From positions 558,001 to 622,000 of the forward strand of contig CAWDDH010000003.1 in NCBI GenBank assembly GCA_963801105.1: a stretch of 64,000 bases of DNA. Reading direction: 5' to 3'. The notes below the pieces were generated by a model. It was given only the letters and a program-made list of their open reading frames with translations, ran no database searches and was not told the origin of the DNA. A program made the position numbers and the translations under genes. This document shows, in pieces, positions 35,423 through 44,185 of this stretch (position 1 is its first letter; each line of letters opens with the position of its first letter). This DNA comes from JAENVU01 sp963801105. Its GTDB lineage: Bacteria; Actinomycetota; Acidimicrobiia; IMCC26256; JAENVU01.

Positions 35423-35791
35423 GTGCGTGACGGCGAGTGGGTCCGGTTCGTGATCCGGTTCGAGATCCTCGATGCGGGCCGGTTCCGGGAGATGGTGGAC
35501 GCCATGGTCGCGGTGAGTCGTGACGAGCCGGGAACGGTCGTCTACGACTGGTACCTCGACGAGGAGCGCGGCGTCGGCATGTTGTACGAGGCCTACGCGT
35601 CGGCCGAGGCCCTCGCGACCCACGGCGCGGGTGTCGTCTTCACCGAGTTGGCGCCCCGCTATGTCGACGCGGTCCGCGTCGCCACCGTGGACGCCTTCGG
35701 CGAGGCCGCGACCCTGCCCCGCCGTGACGTGCTCGGCGCGCCGACCACGTGGTGGGGGGCTCCGATCGGCGCGGTCACGTCGTCGGGCTGA
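35423..35791 (+). CDS. Antibiotic biosynthesis monooxygenase (ABM) domain protein
   Basis: A 122-residue ferredoxin-like dimeric alpha/beta barrel protein. The ABM features are VRFVIRFEILDAGRF, RDEPGTVVYDWYLDE and LYEAYASAEALATH. Members are cofactor-free monooxygenases or quinol-related enzymes; the substrate is unknown. A GTG start was used. Its 3' end overlaps the convergent repeat-protein gene by 17 bp. Confidence 0.8.
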   Translation: MRDGEWVRFVIRFEILDAGRFREMVDAMVAVSRDEPGTVVYDWYLDEERGVGMLYEAYASAEALATHGAGVVFTELAPRYVDAVRVATVDAFGEAATLPRRDVLGAPTTWWGAPIGAVTSSG

Positions 35792-36041
35792 CCGCACCGG
35801 CGGTCATCACACCGTGCCGGGCACGGTGCGACATCAGCGACCATCGCGACCGGGACGACAACGCGCACCCGATCGACGCGAGCGAGCCGACGGAGAGCAC
35901 CGACAGGAACGAACCCGCGGAGCCGATCGAGAGCGCGGAACCGACCGATCCGACGGAGAGGATCGATCCCTTCGAGCCGATCGACAGGATCGAATCCTCC
36001 GACCACAACGACCAACGGGAGCGCGCCGGCGTTCTCGTCAT
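35775..36041 (-). CDS. SIGSxGS-repeat mini-protein
   Basis: An 88-residue protein whose residues about 17-63 consist of short repeats of the type ILSIGSxGS / ALSIGSAGS / FLSVLSVGS, flanked by Arg/Trp-rich ends (ARSRWSLWSEDS; SSRSRWSLMSHRARHG). The regular spacing of small residues suggests a solenoid or membrane-hugging ridge. GGAGG lies about 12 bp before the ATG. Similar Ser/Gly/Ile repeat ORFs exist in other actinobacteria as hypothetical proteins. The plus strand is also open here and would give an acidic Glu/Pro repeat, but the minus-strand reading fits the known pattern better. Confidence 0.6.
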   Translation of the reverse strand: MTRTPARSRWSLWSEDSILSIGSKGSILSVGSVGSALSIGSAGSFLSVLSVGSLASIGCALSSRSRWSLMSHRARHGVMTAGAVSPTT

Positions 36042-36196
36042 CCGGTGCGGTCCCTCCGATCGCCACTGACGCTCCTACGCTACCCACTCCCCACCGCTGG
36101 AGGTTCCCGGCGATGCAGGTCCTGCGCGGGCACGACGCCCACCTGGCCGAACACACCTTTCGACGTTACGTCGACCGGCGGCACGGGGGATGGCGC

Positions 36197-36949
36197 TCAG
36201 GCCCGCGGCGCTGCTGGCGCGTCGAGCACCGAGATGGGAAGCGATCCGTTGATCACGCACTGAGCGACGTCGACGAGCCGGAGGTTGTGGTTGCGGGCAT
36301 GGTGTCGGAGCGTGGAGAACGCCTGCTCCATCGTGAGCCGAGCGTGTTCGGCGACCATCCCCTTGGCCTGTTCGATCACGATGCGGCTGTTGAGCGCGTG
36401 GTTGAGCTCCTCGTTGAGGGCCCTGGCCTCGAGCGCGGCGCGGTGCGCGAGGATCCCGATCGTCCCGACATCGGCGAGGGCCCGGGCGGCTGCGATGTCG
36501 GATGCGCTCATGTCGCCCGCTTCGAAGTCGAACAGGTTGAGAGCACCGATGACCGAGCCGCGGAGGCGCATCGGCAGAGCGTGCGCCGAAAGGAAGCCGG
36601 CCGCGATCGCCCGCGCCGCGAACTGCGACCAGGGTCTGGCGGCCGCGGCGAGATCGCCGGTCATGACCGGTTCACCGGTGCGGTAGCAGTCGAGGCAGGG
36701 ACCTTCCTCGGCTTGGAGCTCGAACAGCTCGAGCATTCGCATCGTCTCGCTGGAGGATGCCATCAGGCGCAGGTCGCCGTCGGGCGCGGCGAGCATGAGT
36801 CCAGCGGCACTGATACCGAGCACTTCGACGCAGCGGTCGACCAGCAGCGTGAGCAGCTCCACGACGTCGAAGTCCTCGACCAATGAGTCCGCCAACTCCA
36901 CGAGCGTTCTCGCGAGCAGCGCTTCCCTCGGCATCGAATCACCCATCAA
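36197..36949 (-). CDS. GAF-ANTAR transcription antiterminator
   Basis: A 250-residue regulator with an N-terminal GAF sensor (about residues 25-165, with EEGPCLDCYRTGEPV) and a C-terminal ANTAR RNA-binding domain (NSRIVIEQAKGMVAEHARLTMEQAF...LRHHARNHNLRLVDVA). ANTAR proteins bind paired hairpins in nascent RNA to prevent termination. The ligand is unknown. A second such gene follows upstream on the same strand. Confidence 0.93.
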   Translation of the reverse strand: MMGDSMPREALLARTLVELADSLVEDFDVVELLTLLVDRCVEVLGISAAGLMLAAPDGDLRLMASSSETMRMLELFELQAEEGPCLDCYRTGEPVMTGDLAAAARPWSQFAARAIAAGFLSAHALPMRLRGSVIGALNLFDFEAGDMSASDIAAARALADVGTIGILAHRAALEARALNEELNHALNSRIVIEQAKGMVAEHARLTMEQAFSTLRHHARNHNLRLVDVAQCVINGSLPISVLDAPAAPRA

Positions 36950-37046
36950 TCTGCCCTCCGCGATCTGGCATCCCCCGAAGAGTGAGGTCCGTTCCCCACC
37001 ACGCTACGCCTCGCCGCACGCGGCGCGTCGACCAGTCGGCGTCCGG

Positions 37047-37772
37047 TCACCCCGGCAGGTCCTGCTCGCCGCTGGGGCCATCGAAACGGAGCTCGCGTGC
37101 CACCACGGCTCGAGCGACCGTGTCGAGGCGACGGTCGTTGCCGAAGGCGTAGGCCCTCAGCCGGATGAGCGCCTGCCCGACGCTGACACCGAGTTGGACC
37201 GCGACCATGCCCGACGCCTGGTGCACTACGTAATGGAGCTCGGCCCCGGCTTCGAGCTCGGTCGCCAGCATCTCGGGCGGCGCGTCCGCCTGAAACACGA
37301 GGATGGCCTGCGCCGCGATCTCGGCCGCGACGAGGGCATCGGCGTGCTGGTCGTCCGTCAACGAGCCTGGCCGGTCGCGGTACAGGTTGAGCGCGCCCAG
37401 GCGAACCGCACCCACCTGGAGCGGGAACCCGAACACCGCCCGCGCCCCCGCTTCCACCGCCGCCGGGCTGAAGGCGAACCATCGCGGCGTCACGGGGTCG
37501 GCGAGATCGGGTTCGACGACCGGCCGGTCCCGCGCGTAGGCATCCACGCAGGGTCCCTCACCGAGCGAGTACTGGAGCTCCTCGATGCGCGCGCTTACGC
37601 GGTCGGTGGTACAGAGCGAACCCCGGGGGACATCGCCCGACATCAACATGATTCCGGCTCCGGTCAGGTCCGTCACCTCGGCGCAGACTTCACACAGTCG
37701 CTTCGTCTCCAGTCCGGGAGCTCGGCGCTCGACGAGCCGGGCCAGGATCTGCAGCCGCCGTTCGCCGGCCAC
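37047..37772 (-). CDS. GAF-ANTAR transcription antiterminator
   Basis: A 241-residue relative of the next gene: GAF domain (about residues 12-160, with SLGEGPCVDAYARDRPV) and a C-terminal ANTAR domain (VVHQASGMVAVQLGVSVGQALIRLRAYAFGNDR). The ANTAR domain starts with HQASGM in place of the usual EQAKG, so its RNA-binding residues may differ from the neighbour. It lies 97 bp upstream of the other GAF-ANTAR gene in the same direction. Confidence 0.9.
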   Translation of the reverse strand: MAGERRLQILARLVERRAPGLETKRLCEVCAEVTDLTGAGIMLMSGDVPRGSLCTTDRVSARIEELQYSLGEGPCVDAYARDRPVVEPDLADPVTPRWFAFSPAAVEAGARAVFGFPLQVGAVRLGALNLYRDRPGSLTDDQHADALVAAEIAAQAILVFQADAPPEMLATELEAGAELHYVVHQASGMVAVQLGVSVGQALIRLRAYAFGNDRRLDTVARAVVARELRFDGPSGEQDLPG

Positions 37773-38383
37773 GCCCTACCCGTGCTCCACGAGCGCGGTC
37801 ACCCCGCGCCCGATGTGCGACACGTACGACGACTCGGATTGGCCATGGGAACTCCTGGCAGTGACCGTGCGATCGACGCGCCACCAGGGTCAGGAGCAAC
37901 GCACACGACAGGATTCCGTCGCGTGAAGGTCACCGTATACCCACGGCAACGAGATCCACGCGGCGCGGTCCGGCCCGCTCGGCGGCAGCGCAGTGCAGCG
38001 ACGGTCCGGTGGGGTTCCGGCGTCCGGGGTCCCGTCGAGGCCATGATCATGGTCATGGCGGGCCGGGCGGTACCGACGAGCGAGCTCCACAACGACCACA
38101 TCGATGTGCTCGCCGTACGCCTCGCGACTCCCCCGGCGGCGGTGTGACGATGCCCGACGTACCTCCCGCCGGCTCCGGAGACCTCGTCGCGGCGGGGAAC
38201 GGCGCGTGACCGACGCCGCGCCGGGTCTCCGTGCCCGGCTGTCGGCCCGCGACCTCGTGGTGCACATCGCGGCCCGCATTCGCGAGGAGTCGACGAGCGG
38301 GGGGATCAGCCTGCGCCTGGGTCCTCTGCGGTCGTTCGCGGCCGGACGGGCTCCACGTGCGCGACGGTGGCTGCGGCAACGAG
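37773..38383. other. 611-bp region without a clear gene
   Basis: Short plus-strand pieces show coding-like composition: one ending at about 38147 with HIDVLAVRLATPPAAV, similar to the end of SpoIIE/PP2C phosphatases; a short peptide from 38150; and an open stretch from a GTG at 38206 (VTDAAPGLRARLSARDLV) that overlaps the previous stop by GTGA and runs into the kinase gene. They may be remnants of a broken regulatory gene set. None is strong enough to call as a gene. Confidence 0.35.
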
Positions 38384-39487
38384 TCAGCGGGGTGGCCCCT
38401 CGGCGATGGCACCGAGCGCGTCGAAGTCCTGGACCGCGGCGACCATCCGCTCCGTGTTCGCAGCAGTGATCGCGGGGCCGTAGTTCTCCGGCGGGGTGAT
38501 CAGCCAGCCGATGACCAGACCCCACAACACCGCGCGGCGGCACCACTCCCACGCCTCGTCCGGGGCCGGCACGTCAGGGACCCCGAACGACGCCAGCGCG
38601 TGGAGATACCGGCGCACCAGCGCCCGGCTCTCGCCGCGGCGGACGTCCGGTTCGAGCGCGGTCGAGAGCAGATACACGACGTCGTGCGCCCAGCAGCCGC
38701 GGACCTGGAGCTGCCAGTCGAGCAGGCCGCCGGTTCCGTCCGGGAGGAGGTACGTGTTCGCGATGTGCGCGTCCCCGTGCAGCAACGTGACCGGCGCGGC
38801 CTCGAGCGACCGCTCGGCGACCGCGAGCGCGGCCCAGAGCCCGTCCACGTCGAGCCCGAGCGGTGCGATCAGCTCGCGCTTGAACGGGTGACGGTCGACC
38901 TGGTCCGAGACGATGGCGAGCCCGTGGCGCTCGAAGATGCCGGACATCCCACCGGCCTTGGGTGTCGCGACCCAGGCGAGGTCGGAGGCGAAGCGCGGCG
39001 ACTGCCAGAACTCGGCATGCAGCGAGGCGAGCTGATCGAGCAGAGCACCGACCTCGTCGATCGCCACCGGAACGGTCGCGTTCGGGAAGCGCGCGCCGCG
39101 CTCGGTCAGGTCTTCCAGGAGCAGGCCGAACTGACCTGTGGCCGGGTCGAAGGACGCCGCGTAGCAGCGCGGGGTCTCGACCGACAGCGACGGACGGAGC
39201 TCGCGGTAGAAGCGGACCTCCGTCGCGTACATCTCCGCCGGCGCGTGAGGGGACAGCAACATCGTCTTCAGCACCATGCGCGCGGGAAGGTCCCCCGAGG
39301 ATCCCTCGGCGTAGGTCAGGTCGAGCAGCATCCGATCCGCCGTCGACGCGATCCCCTCACCGCAGCGTTTCGTGGCGACGACCTCGACCGCCTTCACCTG
39401 CACGCCCGGATGGTCGACCGCGAGCACGTCGGTGAGGACCTCCGCGGTCAGGTCCTCCTCGCGCCGCCCGAACCCGACCGCGCTCAA
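38384..39487 (-). CDS. Aminoglycoside-phosphotransferase-like kinase
   Basis: A 367-residue protein-kinase-like phosphotransferase. The catalytic loop is LLHGDAHIANTYLL and the metal-binding segment GGLLDWQLQVRG. The N-terminal lobe contains ARMVLKTML, which carries a candidate ATP-binding Lys. The group (DUF1679 / ecdysteroid-kinase-like) phosphorylates hydroxyl groups of small molecules. A TTG start at 39487 overlaps the stop of the upstream SnoaL gene (TTGA), so the two are co-translated. Confidence 0.82.
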   Translation of the reverse strand: MSAVGFGRREEDLTAEVLTDVLAVDHPGVQVKAVEVVATKRCGEGIASTADRMLLDLTYAEGSSGDLPARMVLKTMLLSPHAPAEMYATEVRFYRELRPSLSVETPRCYAASFDPATGQFGLLLEDLTERGARFPNATVPVAIDEVGALLDQLASLHAEFWQSPRFASDLAWVATPKAGGMSGIFERHGLAIVSDQVDRHPFKRELIAPLGLDVDGLWAALAVAERSLEAAPVTLLHGDAHIANTYLLPDGTGGLLDWQLQVRGCWAHDVVYLLSTALEPDVRRGESRALVRRYLHALASFGVPDVPAPDEAWEWCRRAVLWGLVIGWLITPPENYGPAITAANTERMVAAVQDFDALGAIAEGPPR

Positions 39488-39948
39488 CCGGCGACGCTCC
39501 GGGCGATGATCTCGGCGAACCGCCCGCCCGTGACGTTCAGCGTGTCCTCGCGACGGGATGCGAACCGCCAGCCGGCGTCGGTTCTCACGTACTCGTCGCG
39601 GTAGATGACGTTGACGTCCATCAGCTCGTCCACGTCTTTCCATGTGAGGCCGTGACGGGCGAACGCGTGCAGCGATCCCTTCGCCGTCCGCTCGCCCGTG
39701 AACCTCAGGCGGTGCGTCGAGATGGAGTGCATCGTCCATCGGAACAGTGCCATCGCCTGGGGCATCCACGCGGCGACCTCGGCCGCATTCCCGGCGATCC
39801 CGCCGGAGGACCGGTAGTCGATGGCGGCGTCCGGGACGAACAGGTCCTCGAACACCTCCCAGTCGCCCTCGTCGACGGCGTAGGCGTAAGCGACCACGAG
39901 GTCGGTGATGAGGGCCCGGTCGTCAACACGCGCGTCCACGTTCGGCAT
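39484..39948 (-). CDS. SnoaL-like / NTF2-fold protein
   Basis: A 154-residue NTF2-fold protein: the helix DDRALITDLVVAYAYAVDEGDWEVFEDLF, the strand ending AAIDYRSSGG, and the dipolar C-terminal sheet (DVNVIYRDEYVRTDAGWRFASR) match the SnoaL-like / nuclear transport factor 2 family, which includes scytalone-dehydratase-like and steroid-isomerase-like enzymes. Catalytic residues are not conserved enough to name. It is upstream of, and coupled to, the kinase-like gene. Confidence 0.85.
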   Translation of the reverse strand: MPNVDARVDDRALITDLVVAYAYAVDEGDWEVFEDLFVPDAAIDYRSSGGIAGNAAEVAAWMPQAMALFRWTMHSISTHRLRFTGERTAKGSLHAFARHGLTWKDVDELMDVNVIYRDEYVRTDAGWRFASRREDTLNVTGGRFAEIIARSVAG

Positions 39949-39986
39949 CCTTCCAGATCTGCGTTCCACCGCGCGACGGCCGGCCG

Positions 39987-42251
39987 CTATTGGTGACGGA
40001 GGATTCGGGCCAGTTCCGCGTCGAGGTCGAACGGCGGCGCCGGCCCCACGGCGATCTCGACGTCGAGCAGGCTCGCCGGCGCCGGCGCCGGCGGTTCGTA
40101 GTCCGCGCTGACCGGGAAGGGTCGGGCGTACCCGACGGTGAGGAATGCACCGTCGGGCGACCAGGCGAGTGGGATGGCGACGCCGAGATCGGCGCGGCCG
40201 ATCTCGGCTCCGTCCGCGGTCATCGTCACGACGAGCCGACCTTCGGTGATCTCGCCGCTCGCCCCGAGCACCCGCGCGCCCGCGGGGACCCGCGCCGTCG
40301 AGACACGAGCACCGTGGCCTCCGGCGAGGCACCAGCGGACCTCGTCGTCGACGAGGTACCAGGCCCAGCCCGAGAGCCAGTCGCCCTGCTCACAGACGAC
40401 CGCCCGGCCGCGGCGGGGAACCGGCTCGGTGAACGCGGCGAGCATCCGGAATCCGCCCGCCAGGTTCGGCCCGGCCACCTCGTGCACCTTGTCGCCGGGC
40501 CGGAGCCGGACGCTGGGCCGGTGGGCGCTCCAGGGAATGTGCAGGTGCCTGATCCGATGCACCGCACCGTCGTCGAGCGGAAACACCCCGTTGCGTTCGG
40601 CCTCGGCAAACCATGCCGCCACGAGCTCCTGCAGCTTGTCGGGGTGCTGAACGGCGAGATCGACCTGTTCGGTGGGGTCGACGCGGGTGTCGAACAGCGA
40701 CCATTCGTCGGCGGCGAAGTCGTGGCTGCCGACGAGCAGGTTGCGTTCGGCAGCAGTCAACTGGTTGACGTGGTTCGTCACGGCCTTCCATCCGTCGGCA
40801 TGGATCGCCCGGCTCCCCCAGCATTCGAAGTACTGGCTCGACCGCGGACCGACGACCTCGCCGTCGTCCACCACCTCACGCAGGCTCGTGCCGTCGAACG
40901 ACATCTGCGCGACGCCGTCGAGCTCGTCCGGCAGTGGGACCCCGCACAGATCGAGCACCGTCGGCAGCACGTCAATCGCGTGGCAGTACTGATCACGTCG
41001 GCCACCGCGCTCGCCGATCCCGGGCCCCGCGAGGACCATCGGGCTGCGCACCCCACCTTCGTACGTGTAGCGCTTCCACCGCCGGAACGGTGTGTTCGCC
41101 GCGAGCGCCCAGCCCCATGGGTAGTGCCCACTCGAGTGGAAGCCCCCGAGGTCGTCGAGATGGGCGAGGCTGTCCGCGATGTCGTCGGCCGCGTCGGAGA
41201 TGTAGTGGCCGAGCTGGTTGAACGCGCCGTGCGGTCCACCCTCGGCGGACGCGCCGTTGTCCGAGACCACGACGACGACCGTGTTGTCGAGCTCACCGGT
41301 CGCGTCGAGGTGGTCCAACACCCGGCCGAGCTGATGATCCGCGTGGGCGATGAACGCGGCGCAGACCTCCATCATCCGGGCGTAGAGCCGACGCCGGTCG
41401 GGGTCGATCTCGGACCAGGGCTCGACCCACTCGGGCCGCTCGGACAGCACGGTGTCGGGAGGAACGATCCCGAACGACTTCTGACGGTCCAGCGTCGCCG
41501 CGCGCCACGTGTCCCATCCGTCGTCGAAACGACCGCGGAACTGCTCGATCCATTCCGGCGGCGCCTGGTGGGGGGCGTGAGGAGCGGCCGTCGCGTACCA
41601 GAGCAGGAACGGACGGTCCGGCTGCGACAGGCGCAGCTCTCGCAGGTAGTCGATCGCGTGGTCGGCCAGGTCCGCGTCGAGGTGGTACCCCTCGGCCGGA
41701 GTGCGCGGCGGCTCGACATGGTTCGTGTCCCGCACGAGGTTGGGCGTCCATTGGTTGGTCTCACCGTTGAGGAACCCGTAGTAGCGATCGAACCCGAGGC
41801 CGGTCGGCCACATGTCGTACGGCCCGGTCACTCGTTGATCGCGAGGGACGAGGTGCCACTTGCCGACGCAGAACGTCGCGTAGCCCGAATCGCCCAGGAT
41901 CTGCGCCAGAGTCCCCGCCGACCTCGGGAAGATCCCCGAGTACCCGGGGAAGTTCGTCGGGAGGTCCGGCAGCATCCCCATGCCGACCCGGTGGTGATTG
42001 CGCCCGGTCAGCAGACACGCCCGCGTCGGCGAGCACACCGCGGTCGTGTGGAAATTGGTGAATCGCAGTCCGCGCGCCGCGAGCGCGTCCACGTTCGGCG
42101 TGGTGAGGTCCGATCCGTAGCTGCCGAGGTGGCCGAACCCGAGATCGTCGAAGACCACGACCAGGAGATTGGGCGCGCCGGCCCGGAACGGCGGCTCACT
42201 CGTCCCGCGCGCCACCGATGCCATCGTCGGCGGGGGGACGGGATCGCGCAT
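39987..42251 (-). CDS. Formylglycine-dependent arylsulfatase
   Basis: A 754-residue type I sulfatase. The active-site Cys (about residue 73) in CSPTRACLLTGR would be converted to formylglycine, and Asp35-Asp36 (VFDDLGFGH) and the later DNGAS motif provide the calcium site. GKWH follows in the expected place. The C-terminal 180 residues form an extra beta-rich domain. No signal peptide is evident, so it may be cytoplasmic. The ATG at 42251 was chosen; a second Met 9 codons later is possible. No formylglycine-generating enzyme gene is in this window. Confidence 0.93.
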   Translation of the reverse strand: MRDPVPPPTMASVARGTSEPPFRAGAPNLLVVVFDDLGFGHLGSYGSDLTTPNVDALAARGLRFTNFHTTAVCSPTRACLLTGRNHHRVGMGMLPDLPTNFPGYSGIFPRSAGTLAQILGDSGYATFCVGKWHLVPRDQRVTGPYDMWPTGLGFDRYYGFLNGETNQWTPNLVRDTNHVEPPRTPAEGYHLDADLADHAIDYLRELRLSQPDRPFLLWYATAAPHAPHQAPPEWIEQFRGRFDDGWDTWRAATLDRQKSFGIVPPDTVLSERPEWVEPWSEIDPDRRRLYARMMEVCAAFIAHADHQLGRVLDHLDATGELDNTVVVVVSDNGASAEGGPHGAFNQLGHYISDAADDIADSLAHLDDLGGFHSSGHYPWGWALAANTPFRRWKRYTYEGGVRSPMVLAGPGIGERGGRRDQYCHAIDVLPTVLDLCGVPLPDELDGVAQMSFDGTSLREVVDDGEVVGPRSSQYFECWGSRAIHADGWKAVTNHVNQLTAAERNLLVGSHDFAADEWSLFDTRVDPTEQVDLAVQHPDKLQELVAAWFAEAERNGVFPLDDGAVHRIRHLHIPWSAHRPSVRLRPGDKVHEVAGPNLAGGFRMLAAFTEPVPRRGRAVVCEQGDWLSGWAWYLVDDEVRWCLAGGHGARVSTARVPAGARVLGASGEITEGRLVVTMTADGAEIGRADLGVAIPLAWSPDGAFLTVGYARPFPVSADYEPPAPAPASLLDVEIAVGPAPPFDLDAELARILRHQ

Positions 42252-42341
42252 CCGGCCATCATGCGACACCGGCGCAGCCCGAAGCCAGATCGACCGGGTC
42301 GACGCTCGGCGAGCGTCGAGCACGCCGTAGCCTGCGGCGAC

Positions 42342-44138
42342 GTGATCCTGATCGACGCACAAGGCCTTCGGGCGACCCGGCCGAACCGCCCGCTGTTCAC
42401 GGATCTCTCCCTGACCCTCAGTGACCGCGACCGCATCGGCGTCGTCGGCCTCAACGGATGCGGCAAGAGCACGCTGCTCGGCATGCTCAGCGGCGAGCGC
42501 GAACCCGAGGCGGGCGTCGTCCGGCGCGGGCGCGGCGCCCGCATCGGTGCGTTGGCCCAGCTCCCCGTGCTTCCCCCGGGCCGCGTGCGGTCAGTCGTGT
42601 GCGACGGTCTCGACGGGCACGAGTGGCACGGCGAGGCCATGCTCGATCGGCTGGGGATGGCCGGCATGCTCGACGCACCGACCGACGAGCTCTCCGGCGG
42701 CCAGCGCAAGCGCGTGGCGCTCGCTGCGCTCCTCGCCCGCGAGTGGGATGCGCTGATCCTCGACGAGCCGACCAACCACCTCGATCTCGACGCGATCGCG
42801 TTCCTCGAAGAATGGTTGGCCGGGTTCAACGGTGGCTTGGTCCTCGTGACCCACGACCGCCACGTGCTCGACCGGGTGACCACCAAGGTGCTCGAGATCG
42901 ACCGGGGCCACGGCTACGTCCACGTGCCCCAGGACCGCACCGCCGGTTCCGGCTACGCCGCGTACCTGGCCGCACGGAGCGAGCGCGAAGAACAGGCCGC
43001 GGCCGCCGAGCAGACCCGCAAGAACCAGGCCCGGCGCGAGCTGGCCTGGCTCCGGCGGGGCGCACCCGCGCGATCCACCAAACCGAAGGCCCGCGTCGAC
43101 GCGGCGACGGCGCTCATCGCGCGCGGCCCCGAAGCGAGTGCACGCGACGGCGACATCGGCCTGTCGCTGGGCAGCACGCGCCTCGGGTCACGCGGCGTAG
43201 AGCTCCACGGGATCGACTTCTCCTGGCCCGACCGCGGCACCCGGCTCGTCCTCGACCACGTCAGCCACACGTTCGAGCCCGGAGATCGTGTCGGCATCGT
43301 CGGCGCCAACGGCGTCGGAAAGAGCACCCTGCTCGACCTGATCGCCGGCCGGTTGCGGCCCACGCGCGGTTCGGTCGACATCGGGACCACGGTGAAGATC
43401 GGCTACTACGACCAGCTCGGACGCGAGCTCGATCCGAACCAGCGCGTGCGTGCCGCGGTCGCGGGCGACAAGGGTGAACCGTCGGTCGCCGACGGACAGC
43501 TGATGCGCCGGTTCTGGTTCGACGGCGACACCCAGCTGGCGCCGATCGGCACGCTCTCCGGTGGGGAGCGGCGGCGCCTGCAACTCCTGCTGACGCTGGC
43601 CGAGCAGCCGAACATGCTGCTGCTCGACGAACCCACGAACGACCTCGACCTCGACACGCTGCGCGCCCTCGAGGAGTTCCTCGACGATTGGCCCGGCATC
43701 GTCGTGGTGGTCAGCCACGACCGCGTGTTCCTCGACCGCACGGTGGACGTGGTGCTGGCGATCGACGGGCACGGCCGTGCCGCAGTCGTCCCGGGCGGCG
43801 TCGCGGGTTGGCTCACCCAACGAACTCGACCGGCGGCCACCCCCGCGCCGGTCACGCGCAGCTCGCCGCCGACCACGACCGCCGCGACTCCCCGGGCGGC
43901 ATCGAAGAAGAGCCCGAGCACGCTGCGCCGCCAACTCGGCGTCGCGGAGCGCGAGCTGGCCGCGGCCGTCGAGGCGCGCGACCAACTGCAATGCCAGTTG
44001 AGCGCGCCCGGAGTCGACCACGAGACATTGACGCGACTCAGCGGCGAACTCGGTGCGTCCCAGACCCGCGTCGACACCACCGAGGAGCGCTGGCTCACCC
44101 TCGCCGCACAGGCCGAATCCCTCGGCATGGACATCTGA
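42342..44138 (+). CDS. ABC-F family ATPase
   Basis: A 598-residue soluble protein with two ABC domains and no membrane segments. Walker A sites are GLNGCGKST and GANGVGKST; signatures are LSGGQRKR and LSGGERRR; Walker B are LILDEPTNHLDLD and LLLDEPTNDLDLD. A linker of about 75 residues and an Ala/Thr-rich C-terminal tail with a coiled coil match the ABC-F type that acts on the ribosome, either in translation factor roles or in antibiotic protection. A GTG start at 42342 leaves 90 bp to the divergent sulfatase. Confidence 0.93.
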   Translation: MILIDAQGLRATRPNRPLFTDLSLTLSDRDRIGVVGLNGCGKSTLLGMLSGEREPEAGVVRRGRGARIGALAQLPVLPPGRVRSVVCDGLDGHEWHGEAMLDRLGMAGMLDAPTDELSGGQRKRVALAALLAREWDALILDEPTNHLDLDAIAFLEEWLAGFNGGLVLVTHDRHVLDRVTTKVLEIDRGHGYVHVPQDRTAGSGYAAYLAARSEREEQAAAAEQTRKNQARRELAWLRRGAPARSTKPKARVDAATALIARGPEASARDGDIGLSLGSTRLGSRGVELHGIDFSWPDRGTRLVLDHVSHTFEPGDRVGIVGANGVGKSTLLDLIAGRLRPTRGSVDIGTTVKIGYYDQLGRELDPNQRVRAAVAGDKGEPSVADGQLMRRFWFDGDTQLAPIGTLSGGERRRLQLLLTLAEQPNMLLLDEPTNDLDLDTLRALEEFLDDWPGIVVVVSHDRVFLDRTVDVVLAIDGHGRAAVVPGGVAGWLTQRTRPAATPAPVTRSSPPTTTAATPRAASKKSPSTLRRQLGVAERELAAAVEARDQLQCQLSAPGVDHETLTRLSGELGASQTRVDTTEERWLTLAAQAESLGMDI

Positions 44139-44185
44139 GTCCGGGAGCCGCGTCGCTGGTCCACGGCCGTGGATCCGGGCGACGC

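Noticed and set aside
35749..36069. Plus-strand ORF with Glu/Pro-rich repeats opposite the SIGS-repeat gene
   Set aside because: It is open only because the DNA is repetitive; the minus-strand frame fits a pattern known from other actinobacteria and has a ribosome site.
39990..42341. Long plus-strand open frame running upstream of the ABC-F gene
   Set aside because: It is the antisense of the sulfatase gene in a GC-rich genome; the composition is Arg/Val/Asp-rich and it has no domain before the ABC-F start.
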